In this document: one piece after another, positions 44,226 through 53,000 of the stretch
Layout: every line of letters starts with the position of its first letter
Position numbering within the stretch: the first letter of the stretch is position 1
The notes under the pieces: generated by a model
Told to the model about the DNA's origin: nothing
The model's database searches: none
What the model saw: the letters and a program-made list of their open reading frames with translations, nothing else
Origin: CAMDPA01 sp963825625
Lineage (GTDB): Bacteria; Pseudomonadota; Alphaproteobacteria; Rhizobiales; Hyphomicrobiaceae
DNA: 64,000 bases
Assembly (NCBI GenBank): GCA_963825625.1
Contig: CAWGUF010000003.1
Span: forward strand, 62,001 to 126,000
Reading direction: 5' to 3'
Position numbers and translations under genes: made by a program

Positions 44226-45071
44226 TCAGGCCGGATTGAGCACGTACTCGGCTCGCTTCACGTCTTCCACCAACGTATTCCAAACCTGCTCCTTGAGCTC
44301 GGAGAACCGCGGCAACAGCAGCGTTTCCCGCGAGCGTGGCCGCTCCAGATCGATGTCGATGATATCGCTTACCGTGCTTGGCCTGCCCTTGAGGATCAGC
44401 ACGCGATCCCCCATCAGCACCGCTTCCTCGATCGAATGCGTGACGAAGATCATCGCCGTGCGGCGCATCCCCCAGATTCGCAGCAGCTCGAATTGAAGGA
44501 TCTCGCGTGTCTGCGCATCGATCGCGCCGAACGGCTCGTCCATGAGCAGCACGTCAGGCTCGGTCGCGAGCGCGCGCGCAAAACCGCAGCGCTGCTGCAT
44601 GCCGCCGGACAGCTCGTAGGGATAGCGATCCTCGAAGCCCTTGAGGCCAACCATCTCGATGTAATGCGGCACCCGCTCCTTGATGACGGCCTTTGGCACG
44701 CGTGCCAGCTCCAGCCCATAGGCGACGTTCTTGTAGACTGTCTTCCAGGGAAACAAGCCGAAGTGCTGGAAGACCATCGCCAGCCGCTCCACAGGCTCGC
44801 GCACGACCTGATCCGCCACCCTTACTTCACCGGTGTCGTAAGGAATGAGTCCATCGATGCAGCGCAGCAGCGTGGTTTTTCCGCACCCGGACGGCCCCAC
44901 GATCGAGACGATCTCGTGCGCGCCGACCGCAAAATCGATGCCGCGAAACACCTCCAGCGTTCCGTAATGCTTGCCGAGGCCAGAGACGACGATACTCCCG
45001 GCTGACGCCGCACTGGCGGCTGCACCTGTAGCGCGTGATGCGGCAGTTGGCTCAGTGCCGGTCGTGCTCAT
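44226..45071 (-). CDS. ABC importer ATP-binding protein (SsuB/TauB-like)
   Basis: The protein has 281 residues from ATG 45071. The N-terminus is an Ala/Ser/Thr-rich tail of about 25 residues before the ATPase core. Walker A is G-P-S-G-C-G-K-T-T, the Q-loop F-Q-H-F-G-L-F-P-W-K-T-V is typical of nitrate/taurine importers, the signature is Y-E-L-S-G-G-M-Q-Q-R and Walker B is V-L-L-M-D-E-P-F. It overlaps the nitrilase gene's end by about 20 bases. Confidence 0.92.
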   Translation of the reverse strand: MSTTGTEPTAASRATGAAASAASAGSIVVSGLGKHYGTLEVFRGIDFAVGAHEIVSIVGPSGCGKTTLLRCIDGLIPYDTGEVRVADQVVREPVERLAMVFQHFGLFPWKTVYKNVAYGLELARVPKAVIKERVPHYIEMVGLKGFEDRYPYELSGGMQQRCGFARALATEPDVLLMDEPFGAIDAQTREILQFELLRIWGMRRTAMIFVTHSIEEAVLMGDRVLILKGRPSTVSDIIDIDLERPRSRETLLLPRFSELKEQVWNTLVEDVKRAEYVLNPA

Positions 45072-46206
45072 CGGCTGCCTTTCCAGGATTGCTCGAGTGA
45101 CCAGGATTGCTCGAGTGACTGGCACCTTGGGGCTCATCCGCATCCGAACGTGATGTAATCAGTGCTCTGGGGCGCGGGGCGGGCTCCAACGAGGCGCGCG
45201 TCGGCTCGCGTGACACAGCCGGGGGCTGATCCGCACCGACCTCGGTGTACAGTTGCGGCGCGGCTCTGTTGATCCTGAGATTGAAGATGTCCGGCCGATT
45301 GTAGTGGCCGGCGAAGTCGTGGCGAAGCTTCATCTGGATGCCGAGCTCCAGGTTGCAGTCGGCATAGAGAATACCCTCTTCTGCCGCCATCGGACCAGCC
45401 AGGATCCGGCTGTTCGGCGCTACGATCACGCTGCCGCCTGCACAGTCCGGATTGCGCAGGAAAGCCTCTGCCTCGGCGGAAGGCTCCAGCATCCCGATCA
45501 TGTGCTCGTCGACCGTGCCGCAGGCCGAGATTACGAATGCCTTCGACATCTGCGCGAAGGCCTGGCTGTCGATCGCGACCCGGTTGCGCAGCGGGTCACC
45601 GCTGACGGGGAAATGGTTCGGCCAGCTCATCACATGAATGCGCGTCCCCTCCGCCGTCAGGGCGAATACCGCGAGCGGATTGGAGTTCTCGCCGCAGATC
45701 AATCCGGACATCGGCCCGAATTCGGTCTGAAACGCTCCGAACGTATCACCGTAGCCGCCCATATGGACCAGCCGCTCGCCGACTGTCGGCATGATCTTCT
45801 GATGCTTACCGATCAGCGCACCGTCCGGTCCGATATAGACCTGCGTGTTGAACATGGTCCCGATGGTGTTCGGCAGCTTCTCGCACACGCCGATAACGAC
45901 ATAGGCCGCGGCCTCTCGCGCGGCCCGGCATAGCGCCTCGATCTCGGGGCCAGGAATTTCGACCGCGTTCTTGAACAGCTCCACGGACAGCTTGTTGGCC
46001 AGCGCACCTGTAGCGGCATGATGATGGTACCAGACCGGATGCGCTGGAATGAAACCTTCCGGAAAACCGATCACGCGGGCACCGTGACGGCCGGCCTCGC
46101 GGATCAGGCTGCAGGCCTTGGCAGTGGACCCCTCGCGATCGAGGAATACAGAGGCCGCCTGTACCGCAGCGACTTTAACGGTCCCATACGCGTCGCCCAT
46201 CGGCAA
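45052..46206 (-). CDS. Nitrilase-family carbon-nitrogen hydrolase
   Basis: The protein has 384 residues. The catalytic triad is visible: E in F-P-E-G-F-I-P (about residue 49), K in K-H-Q-K-I-M-P-T (about 135) and C in L-I-C-G-E-N-S-N-P (about 170). This resembles true nitrilases and cyanide hydratases more than amidases. The last 50 residues are an extra low-complexity tail (P-P-A-V-S-R-E-P-T, then H-S-S-N-P-G repeated). It is the first gene of a block with an ABC importer and an alpha/beta hydrolase, suggesting uptake and hydrolysis of a nitrile or related compound (inference). Confidence 0.9.
   Translation of the reverse strand: MPMGDAYGTVKVAAVQAASVFLDREGSTAKACSLIREAGRHGARVIGFPEGFIPAHPVWYHHHAATGALANKLSVELFKNAVEIPGPEIEALCRAAREAAAYVVIGVCEKLPNTIGTMFNTQVYIGPDGALIGKHQKIMPTVGERLVHMGGYGDTFGAFQTEFGPMSGLICGENSNPLAVFALTAEGTRIHVMSWPNHFPVSGDPLRNRVAIDSQAFAQMSKAFVISACGTVDEHMIGMLEPSAEAEAFLRNPDCAGGSVIVAPNSRILAGPMAAEEGILYADCNLELGIQMKLRHDFAGHYNRPDIFNLRINRAAPQLYTEVGADQPPAVSREPTRASLEPAPRPRALITSRSDADEPQGASHSSNPGHSSNPGKAADEHDRH
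45083..45118. repeat. 18-base perfect tandem duplication
   Basis: The 18-base unit CCAGGATTGCTCGAGTGA occurs twice in direct succession (45083-45100, 45101-45118). It lies inside the nitrilase C-terminal coding region and gives a repeated H-S-S-N-P-G peptide, just upstream of the ABC ATPase start. Confidence 0.9.
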
Positions 46207-46404
46207 TCCTCAATCCCCTACCCACGAGACTCTTCCGGTCCCTTCCTGCAGGTCGTACCAACGCCTTCATGCGCCAGCTGGCGATTTCGTGCCACGCCCG
46301 CTATGCAATCGTTTGTACCAACATGTGTTGCCAGGCGCAATCGATCTTGCAATCGCATCTGAAGCCAAGCAGAGCTTGTTGTCTGGCCTGCCGGGACAGA
46401 CAGC

Positions 46405-47139
46405 TCAGCCGACGCTGGCTACTCCGGTGAAGAACAGAAAGCCGATGCCGACCGTGAAAACCAGACAGCCGTAAAGCGAATGCTCGACCCACACCGCCCA
46501 GAACGACCGGGTGCGCTCATAGCGCCACGCGAGCAGCGCGCCCAACAGCATGGTCAGGGCGACGGCGACGTAGCTGCCGAACATGATATGGCCAAACCCG
46601 AACAGCACGCCGTTGACGATGATCGCAAGCCAGCGCGCACTGCCGAAGAGCGGGCCGTAGCGATGGAAGAAAAACGAGCGATAGATAAGCTCCTGCGGCA
46701 ACACCGACAGCAGCGGATACAGCAGCATGACCATGCGCCAGATCTCGGGTCGCCAGCGCGGCATGCCAAGAAAGCGTTCAGGCAAAGACGAGGCCACGAA
46801 CCAAGCCAAAGCGCCGCCGACGAGCACGAAAAGCGCCAGCATCCAGCCCAACTCGACAAGCCGAAAGCCCTTGCCCAGCTCGGTGGCCAGATGAAACGTA
46901 TCGTCCCACAAAAGATACAGAATCAGCAGCCCCAGCACCGGCGGCAGCACCGCAAATAGCGGAAGGCGGAAGGAGAACACCGCAAACTTCACCAGCAGCG
47001 GCGCGGCGATGAAGAGGAGGCCAATCTCCACCAAGAGCCGTGCCCGTCTGCCGGGCCCAGGGCTGGCAACAACCTGTGGTCTTGCCCGCGTGCCGGCTGC
47101 CGACAATACCGCGACCGGACTACCACCCTGCAGGCTCAT
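46405..47139 (-). CDS. CPBP-family intramembrane metalloprotease
   Basis: The protein has 244 residues from ATG 47139 with several membrane segments. The signature P-Q-E-L-I-Y-R-S-F-F-F (a Q-E variant of E-E-x-x-x-R), G-F-G-H-I-M-F and E-H-S-L-Y-G match the Abi/CPBP family. Bacterial members act on membrane proteins or in defence; here the partner is unknown. Confidence 0.85.
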   Translation of the reverse strand: MSLQGGSPVAVLSAAGTRARPQVVASPGPGRRARLLVEIGLLFIAAPLLVKFAVFSFRLPLFAVLPPVLGLLILYLLWDDTFHLATELGKGFRLVELGWMLALFVLVGGALAWFVASSLPERFLGMPRWRPEIWRMVMLLYPLLSVLPQELIYRSFFFHRYGPLFGSARWLAIIVNGVLFGFGHIMFGSYVAVALTMLLGALLAWRYERTRSFWAVWVEHSLYGCLVFTVGIGFLFFTGVASVG

Positions 47140-47176
47140 GACCGTTGTCCCGATATTGCGATGCCAGCGACTGTGG

Positions 47177-47800
47177 CTATCCCGCCGGCCGCAACTTCTT
47201 GATTGCCGCAGAAACCGTGTGCCGGACCTTGTGCCAGCCACGCGATCCCTCGCTCGTCATCCAGTTCATCTGCAACGAGCGCCTTGGCCCCTCGAACGGA
47301 TGATGACCGTGCCAAGAGCTGTCGGAGCGCTTGAATACCAGCAATGTACCGTTGTCGGGCGGCACTTCCGCCGCATAGTCGTCGACATCCCTGCCATTGC
47401 GCAGAATGCGCAGGCGACCGCCGGGCTCAGCCCACCGCTCATTGAGATAGAGCAGCACTGTGATGATCTTGTCCTTGCTGTCGGTATGGATCTGTCCGTC
47501 CCTGGCCCGTGTGTAGCCGCGCAACGAGTACATCTTCGGCCGGCCCTGCAGTTCAACCCCGAATTTCTGCTCGATCGCAGCCTGAAATGCCGGCCCGTCC
47601 AATTCCTCGATCACATCCCTGATAGCCATGTCGGTGGCCAGGCTTTCGATCGGAAACGAGCCCCCCGAGCTGATTTGCGGAAAAGTGGCATTGACCCGAG
47701 CCACTGTATCCGGGTCGATGAACCCGGGAACGATGGCGTAGAGGTAAGGGTCGGTGTGAAGCGGTGCCTGCCGCAGCCTGTCCAGATCCAGGTATGTCAT
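47177..47800 (-). CDS. 2-oxoglutarate/Fe(II)-dependent oxygenase
   Basis: The protein has 207 residues. The iron site is H-T-D (in Q-I-H-T-D-S-K-D) with the distal H in W-H-G-H-H-P-F and the 2-oxoglutarate-binding R in G-P-R-R-S-L-Q-M-N-W. The pattern L-N-E-R-W and G-G-R-L-R-I-L resembles the prolyl-hydroxylase-like group often found near glycan genes. The target is unknown. Confidence 0.85.
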   Translation of the reverse strand: MTYLDLDRLRQAPLHTDPYLYAIVPGFIDPDTVARVNATFPQISSGGSFPIESLATDMAIRDVIEELDGPAFQAAIEQKFGVELQGRPKMYSLRGYTRARDGQIHTDSKDKIITVLLYLNERWAEPGGRLRILRNGRDVDDYAAEVPPDNGTLLVFKRSDSSWHGHHPFEGPRRSLQMNWMTSEGSRGWHKVRHTVSAAIKKLRPAG

Positions 47801-47836
47801 TGAGACCCAGCCTTTTTGCCTTAACGCCCCGCCCGA

Positions 47837-48952
47837 CTAATCCAACTCGCCCCGTATCCCGCCAGAAGGCTTCGCCGAATATGATACCAACCCCGGCAAG
47901 GCTGCCTGTCGTCGCTGCCAGCGCCGCTCGATTTCCGCCGCGATCAGGCTGGCCGCCTGCAGCGGCTGGTATGACCACTGTTCCAAAGCTCGTGGCTCTT
48001 GCGGCAACGGACGGGTCGCGCCGCACTGACGCAAGGCCTCATGAAACCGGCGGAATTTTGCGCTTCCGCCGGATGGCTCGAACACCCAGACAGGCCGCCC
48101 CGTCGCACAGGCCTCACCCGTCATGTTGACCGAGTCGCCAGTGACGACCAGATAGTCGGCGTTGGCGAGGAAATCCGGGTAAGGGTTTTCCCCGGTCATA
48201 TCCCAGAGGATACGCGGAAACTGTCGTGTCGCGGCATCAGCGACGCGCACAAGCCGCTGATGGGTGCGACGCGAAGGCGTGATCATGAAGCTGGCACCCA
48301 GTCGGCCCAGCGCCGCCAATGCTGCTGCAAGGTGATCGTCATCTGCCTCGGTGAAACGGTAGATCCCGTTCTTTCCGCCGAGCACGACAGCGATTCGGGG
48401 ATGGGGAAGCGCAGCTATTGCTGCAGGCGGAACAGCACGGCGCGCCGCCAGACGCTCCGCCGTGAAGCTATGCGGCGCAGTAACAGTCGCAAGCACGTTC
48501 GCGCCGCGCCGGCGATCGTGCTCCGGCACCCAGATCAGGTCGGCGCAACCCGCCCCGACTTTCGGATCCTGCAGCACCACACAGTAAGTCCTGACACCTG
48601 CCAGCTTTTTCAGTCGCCTGATGTAGGGAATGCTGGCCCGCCCCGTAGCAATCGCAACCGCCGGCCAGGGCGGCGCGAACGAGCTCCCTGCCTGCCCGAA
48701 GCGCTCCGCCGGCGACACAGGGCCCCATGGCGCTGCGGCCCTGTAGATACCGGATGGCGCCACATGCTTCATCTCGTAGTCCACGCCCAGCGCATCGGCG
48801 ACACCGCGGGCTTGCACATCCATACCCGCCTTGCCGTCGGTGATGATCCAGCACGGCAACCCCGCCAACGGTCGTCGACCTCTCAGGTCAGCGCCGGAAC
48901 CGGTCACGGCCGGGCTAGCAGTTTTTCGATCGCACCCCATGGCCCATGTCAT
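47837..48952 (-). CDS. ELM1/GtrOC1-family protein (mitochondrial fission ELM1-like)
   Basis: The protein has about 371 residues from ATG 48952; a start at 48940 is also possible. It shows the family pattern W-I-I-T-D-G-K-A-G-M, V-L-Q-D-P-K-V-G, the N-P-Y-P-D-F-L-A-N-A-D-Y-L-V-V-T-G-D-S-V-N-M motif and the C-terminal G-R-P-V-W-V-F. Bacterial relatives sit in envelope or glycan regions and are thought to be glycosyltransferase-like. The neighbouring oxygenase and glycosyltransferase genes agree with that. Confidence 0.82.
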   Translation of the reverse strand: MTWAMGCDRKTASPAVTGSGADLRGRRPLAGLPCWIITDGKAGMDVQARGVADALGVDYEMKHVAPSGIYRAAAPWGPVSPAERFGQAGSSFAPPWPAVAIATGRASIPYIRRLKKLAGVRTYCVVLQDPKVGAGCADLIWVPEHDRRRGANVLATVTAPHSFTAERLAARRAVPPAAIAALPHPRIAVVLGGKNGIYRFTEADDDHLAAALAALGRLGASFMITPSRRTHQRLVRVADAATRQFPRILWDMTGENPYPDFLANADYLVVTGDSVNMTGEACATGRPVWVFEPSGGSAKFRRFHEALRQCGATRPLPQEPRALEQWSYQPLQAASLIAAEIERRWQRRQAALPGLVSYSAKPSGGIRGELD

Positions 48953-49051
48953 GCCGTGCCTGCGTGTGCATGTCGATGCTGCGCACGGCCGCATGTGCGA
49001 AAGATGCAGCTGTCATGCGCAAATGCCGCCGCGGCCAAATCATATCCCGCA

Positions 49052-50203
49052 TCAGAACAATTCCAACTGACGCGCATCGCGCGCCCCGCCCCGGCGGCCA
49101 CCCCCGCCTGGGCGCTGGAACAAATCCGTCCGCAAAGGCAGCCGCCGCTGATTGAGCCCCAGGCGTTTCAGGGTGAGGTGAAACCGGTGCGCAATCTGGC
49201 GCGCATACGGCCCGCCGCCTGTCTGCCTCAGACCGAATTCGCTGCGGTAATCACGCCCGCCATGCATCGACTGCGTCAGGTGCAGAATGCGGTTGGCCCG
49301 ATCAGGGAAATCGGTCGCCAGCCATTCCCTGAAAAGGTCCTTCAGCTCCGATGGCAAACGCAGCAGCACATAGCCCGCATCGCGTGCCCCGGCCGCCGCA
49401 GCGCGCTGCAGAATGCTCTCGATCTCGTGGTCGTTGAGACCGGGAATGATCGGCGCCACCATGACCTGAGCTGGAACTCCTGCCGCGGCCAATTGGCCAA
49501 TAGCCTCCAGCCTTCGCGCTGGCGTGGAAGCCCGTGGCTCCATGGAGCGGGCAAGCCCCCGGTCCAGTGTCGTGACCGACAACGCTACTTTCACAAGGCC
49601 GTCGCGCGCCATGTGTGACAGGATGTCAATGTCACGAAGCACCAATGCCGACTTCGTGACAATCCCCACGGGATGACGCGCATCTGCAAGAACCTGGAGT
49701 ATCTGCCGCGTAATGCGGTGCTGCCGCTCGATCGGCTGGTAAGGGTCCGTCGCCGTTCCCAGTGCGATGGTCTTTGGCACATAACCCGGCTTTGACAACT
49801 CGCCTGCAAGCAACTCTGCAGCATTCGCCTTCGCAAACAGCGTTGTCTCGAAGTCGAGTCCCGCTGACAGCCCGATGAAACAGTGTGTTGGTCTGGCATA
49901 GCAGTACGTGCAGCCATGCTCACAACCACGATAGGGGTTGATCGACTGGTCGAAGCTTATATCCGGGCTGTCATTGCGTGTGATGATCAAACGCGCGATT
50001 TCCGTGCGCACCTGGGTTGCCAATGGCTTGGCCTCGTCGAGGCTCTCCTCCTGCGTTCCCCAGCCGTCATCGAACGCTTCTCGCTCTTCAGCTTCGAACC
50101 TCCCGGTTCGATTGGATCGCGAGCCGCGGCCCCGCCGCAAGCCCTGATCGACCAGAGCCCCAACTTGCCGGCCGGCAATTTCCAACGCCCGGGCTGCCAT
50201 CAC
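49052..50203 (-). CDS. PA0069-family radical SAM protein
   Basis: The protein has 383 residues. The radical SAM cluster motif is C-E-H-G-C-T-Y-C-Y-A-R (about residues 94-104), with A-L-G-T-A-T-D-P-Y-Q-P following and a conserved N-P-Y-R-G just before. This set is typical of the PA0069/Rv2578c family, related to spore photoproduct lyase. The substrate is not known. The tail is Arg/Gly-rich. It is divergent from the glycosyltransferase gene across an AT-rich gap. Confidence 0.9.
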   Translation of the reverse strand: MMAARALEIAGRQVGALVDQGLRRGRGSRSNRTGRFEAEEREAFDDGWGTQEESLDEAKPLATQVRTEIARLIITRNDSPDISFDQSINPYRGCEHGCTYCYARPTHCFIGLSAGLDFETTLFAKANAAELLAGELSKPGYVPKTIALGTATDPYQPIERQHRITRQILQVLADARHPVGIVTKSALVLRDIDILSHMARDGLVKVALSVTTLDRGLARSMEPRASTPARRLEAIGQLAAAGVPAQVMVAPIIPGLNDHEIESILQRAAAAGARDAGYVLLRLPSELKDLFREWLATDFPDRANRILHLTQSMHGGRDYRSEFGLRQTGGGPYARQIAHRFHLTLKRLGLNQRRLPLRTDLFQRPGGGGRRGGARDARQLELF

Positions 50204-50380
50204 CCTATGCCGCGTGACTGTGATCCTGCTTCCGTCAATTATAGGCCAACGTTAAAAACAAAACAAGAACAAAAAAGGAGATTTAATCGACATTCTCGGC
50301 AATCCTCCCGTCCTGCCCTGCGTCCCACATTGGTCTTCGAGATACTGGCCAGCAGCACACACAAGGGCTACACAGCTACC

Positions 50381-51109
50381 ATGATCAGTGTCGTCATTCC
50401 CACACTGAACGCCGAGCCCGGCCTCGCCGACACACTAACCGCGCTGGTGCCCGCCGCGGTTGCAGGACTGGTGCGTCAGGTCGTCGTCGTTGACGGCGGT
50501 TCGACAGACCGGACCCTGGCCATTGCCGAAGACGCCGGCGCGGATATCTTGAATACGGAGCGAGGCCGGGGCCAGCAGCTGAGATCCGGAGCAGACGTGG
50601 CGCGCTTTCCATGGCTGCTGTTTCTGCACGCCGACACGATCCTTGCCGACCACTGGGTTCGAGAAGCCGGCAAGTTCATCGATCAGGTCGAATCCGGACA
50701 TCGTCGATCGAGCGCCGCCGCTTTCCGGTTCGCCCTTGACGACAGCGGACCAAAGCCTCGTCTGCTCGAGGCCGGCGTTGCGTTCAGATGCGCGGTTTTG
50801 CGACTACCATATGGCGACCAGGGTCTGTTGATACCACGCGACCTCTACGCGGCAATCGGCGGCTTTCGGCCGTTGCCTCTGATGGAGGACGTCGACCTCA
50901 TTCGCAGGCTCGGACGCAAGCGTATCGCCATGCTAAAGACCCCGGCGATAACGAGTGCCACCCGCTATCGGCGTGATGGCTATTGCAAACGAATTCTGCG
51001 TAACGCCACCTGCCTGACCCTCTACTATTTTCGCGTGCCGCTGCCACTGATCTCGCGGCTCTATGACGGTGGCTCCCGTCGCCCCGGCAGCGGCGGTCAG
51101 ACCGCATGA
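50381..51109 (+). CDS. TIGR04283-type glycosyltransferase family 2 protein
   Basis: The protein has 242 residues from ATG 50381. The GT-A fold motifs are V-V-V-D-G-G-S-T-D-R-T, L-F-L-H-A-D-T (DxD-like region) and the C-terminal G-Y-C-K-R-I-L-R-N. This resembles TIGR04283 proteins, which often pair with TIGR04282 proteins (see 52286). It would transfer a sugar from a nucleotide donor; the acceptor is unknown. The 170 bases upstream are AT-rich and may hold the promoter. Confidence 0.85.
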   Translation: MISVVIPTLNAEPGLADTLTALVPAAVAGLVRQVVVVDGGSTDRTLAIAEDAGADILNTERGRGQQLRSGADVARFPWLLFLHADTILADHWVREAGKFIDQVESGHRRSSAAAFRFALDDSGPKPRLLEAGVAFRCAVLRLPYGDQGLLIPRDLYAAIGGFRPLPLMEDVDLIRRLGRKRIAMLKTPAITSATRYRRDGYCKRILRNATCLTLYYFRVPLPLISRLYDGGSRRPGSGGQTA

Positions 51110-51248
51110 TTGTAGCCATCACGTTGACGTGATGTTGTGGAGCTAATCGTTGCGAGCAGCCTCGGGAAATGTACTCTCGGCCCGCTGTCCGGCATAAGCC
51201 TTCTTGCTTATGCTAATTCCACCTCGCCCTGTCGATTTGGAGAATTAA

Positions 51249-52223
51249 ATGCCTACGATCTCACGTCGCAGTGTCATTCTGTCGGCAACTGCCGCAGGCA
51301 TTGCTTTCGGCCTCGACCGAAAGCTCGAAATCATCCCCTCAGCCTTCGCCCAGGCTGCCGCGCATCCACTCAATCCGAAAGGATTGACTTCTCATAAATT
51401 CAAAGTCGGGAGCATCGAGGTAACGACCGTATATGACGGCGGCATCCTCCGGGACCACAACCCAGCATTCGTCAAGAACGCGTCGGTTGACGACGTCAAG
51501 GCCGCTCTCAAGAAGGCCGGAATGCCCGACGACAAGCTGCCCAACACCTACACCGTGACGATTGTCAAGGTCGGCGGCAAGACGGTGATGTTCGACGCCG
51601 GCAACGCGGCCGGACGGCCAGACGTCGGCAAGCTGAGGGAAAATGCCAAGGCAGCTGGCATCGACCTGGCGAAGCTCGACGCCATCGCGGTCACGCACTT
51701 CCACCCAGACCACATCTTTGGCCTGATGACGAAGGAGAACGGCCAGATCTATGCCAATACGCAGATCATCGTGCCGGAGAACGAGTACAAGTTCTGGGCA
51801 GACCCCGGCGTGATAGCCAAGCTGCCGAAGAACCGCCAGGGCATTGCCAAACGAGTTCAGGCCACGATGACGTCCTGGAAGAACCTGGCGAAGGGCTCGA
51901 GCGGCAAGGAAATCGTGCCCGGCGTCACCGCTGTCGACACAGCCGGTCACACACCGGGCCACACCAGCTACCTGGTCAGCGGCGGTGGCGGCCAGTTGAT
52001 GGTGATGGGCGACGTCACCAACGTGCCTGCGTTCAATCTGGTCAACCCCGGCTGGCACATCATGTTCGATCAGGATGCCAACCTGGCTGAGGCCAACCGC
52101 CGGAAGCTTTTTGATCGCGCCATCGCCGACAAGCTCGTTTGCACGGGCTATCACTGGGGTATGCCCGGCGCCGGCACGCTGGCCAAGGACGGCAATTCAT
52201 ACGTTCTGAAGCCGGTCGCTTGA
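51249..52223 (+). CDS. Exported MBL-fold metallo-hydrolase
   Basis: The protein has 324 residues. A twin-arginine signal is visible (S-R-R-S-V-I-L-S-A-T-A-A-G near residues 5-17), so folded export is likely. The metallo-beta-lactamase motif is T-H-F-H-P-D-H, followed by G-H-T-P-G-H, M-G-D-V and a C-terminal Y-H-W. It would hydrolyse an ester, lactone or thioester in the periplasm. It sits between the two glycosyltransferase-like genes and is followed by a terminator. Confidence 0.88.
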   Translation: MPTISRRSVILSATAAGIAFGLDRKLEIIPSAFAQAAAHPLNPKGLTSHKFKVGSIEVTTVYDGGILRDHNPAFVKNASVDDVKAALKKAGMPDDKLPNTYTVTIVKVGGKTVMFDAGNAAGRPDVGKLRENAKAAGIDLAKLDAIAVTHFHPDHIFGLMTKENGQIYANTQIIVPENEYKFWADPGVIAKLPKNRQGIAKRVQATMTSWKNLAKGSSGKEIVPGVTAVDTAGHTPGHTSYLVSGGGGQLMVMGDVTNVPAFNLVNPGWHIMFDQDANLAEANRRKLFDRAIADKLVCTGYHWGMPGAGTLAKDGNSYVLKPVA

Positions 52224-52251
52224 AGGCACGACGCCCGCCACGCAAAAGATC

Positions 52252-52283
52252 AAGGGCGCCACGACACCGCGTGGCGCCCTTTT
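52252..52283 (+). terminator. Strong intrinsic terminator just before the next start codon
   Basis: A perfect 12-base-pair stem (AAGGGCGCCACG with CGTGGCGCCCTT) and a 6-base loop ends in TTTT at 52280-52283. The next gene's ATG follows two bases later, so the hairpin also covers any ribosome site of that start. Confidence 0.85.
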
Positions 52284-52285
52284 CC

Positions 52286-52903
52286 ATGCACCTTGTCGTG
52301 ATGGCCCGCGAGCCTGTCGCTGGACGGGTAAAATCGCGGCTTGCGCGCCAGATCGGGATCGTCGAAGCCACCCGCTTCTACCGCCACGCATCGCAGACCG
52401 TCTTGCTGCGGCTGTCTCGAACCAAACGCTGGCAGACCTGGCTGGCCGTCGACCCCGGTCTGTCGGCCACACGCCGCTGGTGGCCACGCAATATTCCACT
52501 CAAAGCCCAGGGCAAGGGCGATCTTGCCCAACGCATGCAGCGGATCATGGATTGGCCGGTTCATGGGCCCATCGTCATCGTGGGCACCGATATACCGGGC
52601 ATCTGTTCCCATCATATTGCCGCGGCCTTCAAAGCATTGGGCAACCACGATGCAGTGTTTGGACCGGCGACTGACGGTGGCTACTGGCTCGTAGGATTGC
52701 GACGCTGCCCACGGGTCCCGAAACCCTTCGCAGGCGTCAGATGGTCGAGCCCGTTCGCGCTGTCGGACACGCGCAACAATCTCAGTCTGCAACGCACGGC
52801 CGAGATTGCCGTGCAGCAGGACGTCGACGACGGCGAAGACCTCCGACGGGTAGCCCGATGGACAGGTCGGGTTGTGCCACCGCCATCACCCAATACCCAT
52901 TGA
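52286..52903 (+). CDS. TIGR04282-type nucleotidyltransferase-like protein (DUF2064)
   Basis: The protein has 205 residues and begins H-L-V-V-M-A-R-E-P-V-A-G-R-V-K-S-R-L, the typical TIGR04282 start, with V-G-T-D-I-P and A-T-D-G-G-Y-W-L-V-G-L later. It is a GT-A-like protein that usually accompanies TIGR04283 glycosyltransferases. The ATG at 52286 directly follows a terminator hairpin, so either translation is controlled by that hairpin or transcription begins elsewhere. Confidence 0.85.
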   Translation: MHLVVMAREPVAGRVKSRLARQIGIVEATRFYRHASQTVLLRLSRTKRWQTWLAVDPGLSATRRWWPRNIPLKAQGKGDLAQRMQRIMDWPVHGPIVIVGTDIPGICSHHIAAAFKALGNHDAVFGPATDGGYWLVGLRRCPRVPKPFAGVRWSSPFALSDTRNNLSLQRTAEIAVQQDVDDGEDLRRVARWTGRVVPPPSPNTH

Positions 52904-53000
52904 AATCGGGTTTCAGTTTCTCATCTTCCAACTTGTGCTGACAAAGCCGTTGGGCTCGGGTAGATTATAACCCGAATGGCGCTACCAGCGAGGCACCGCG

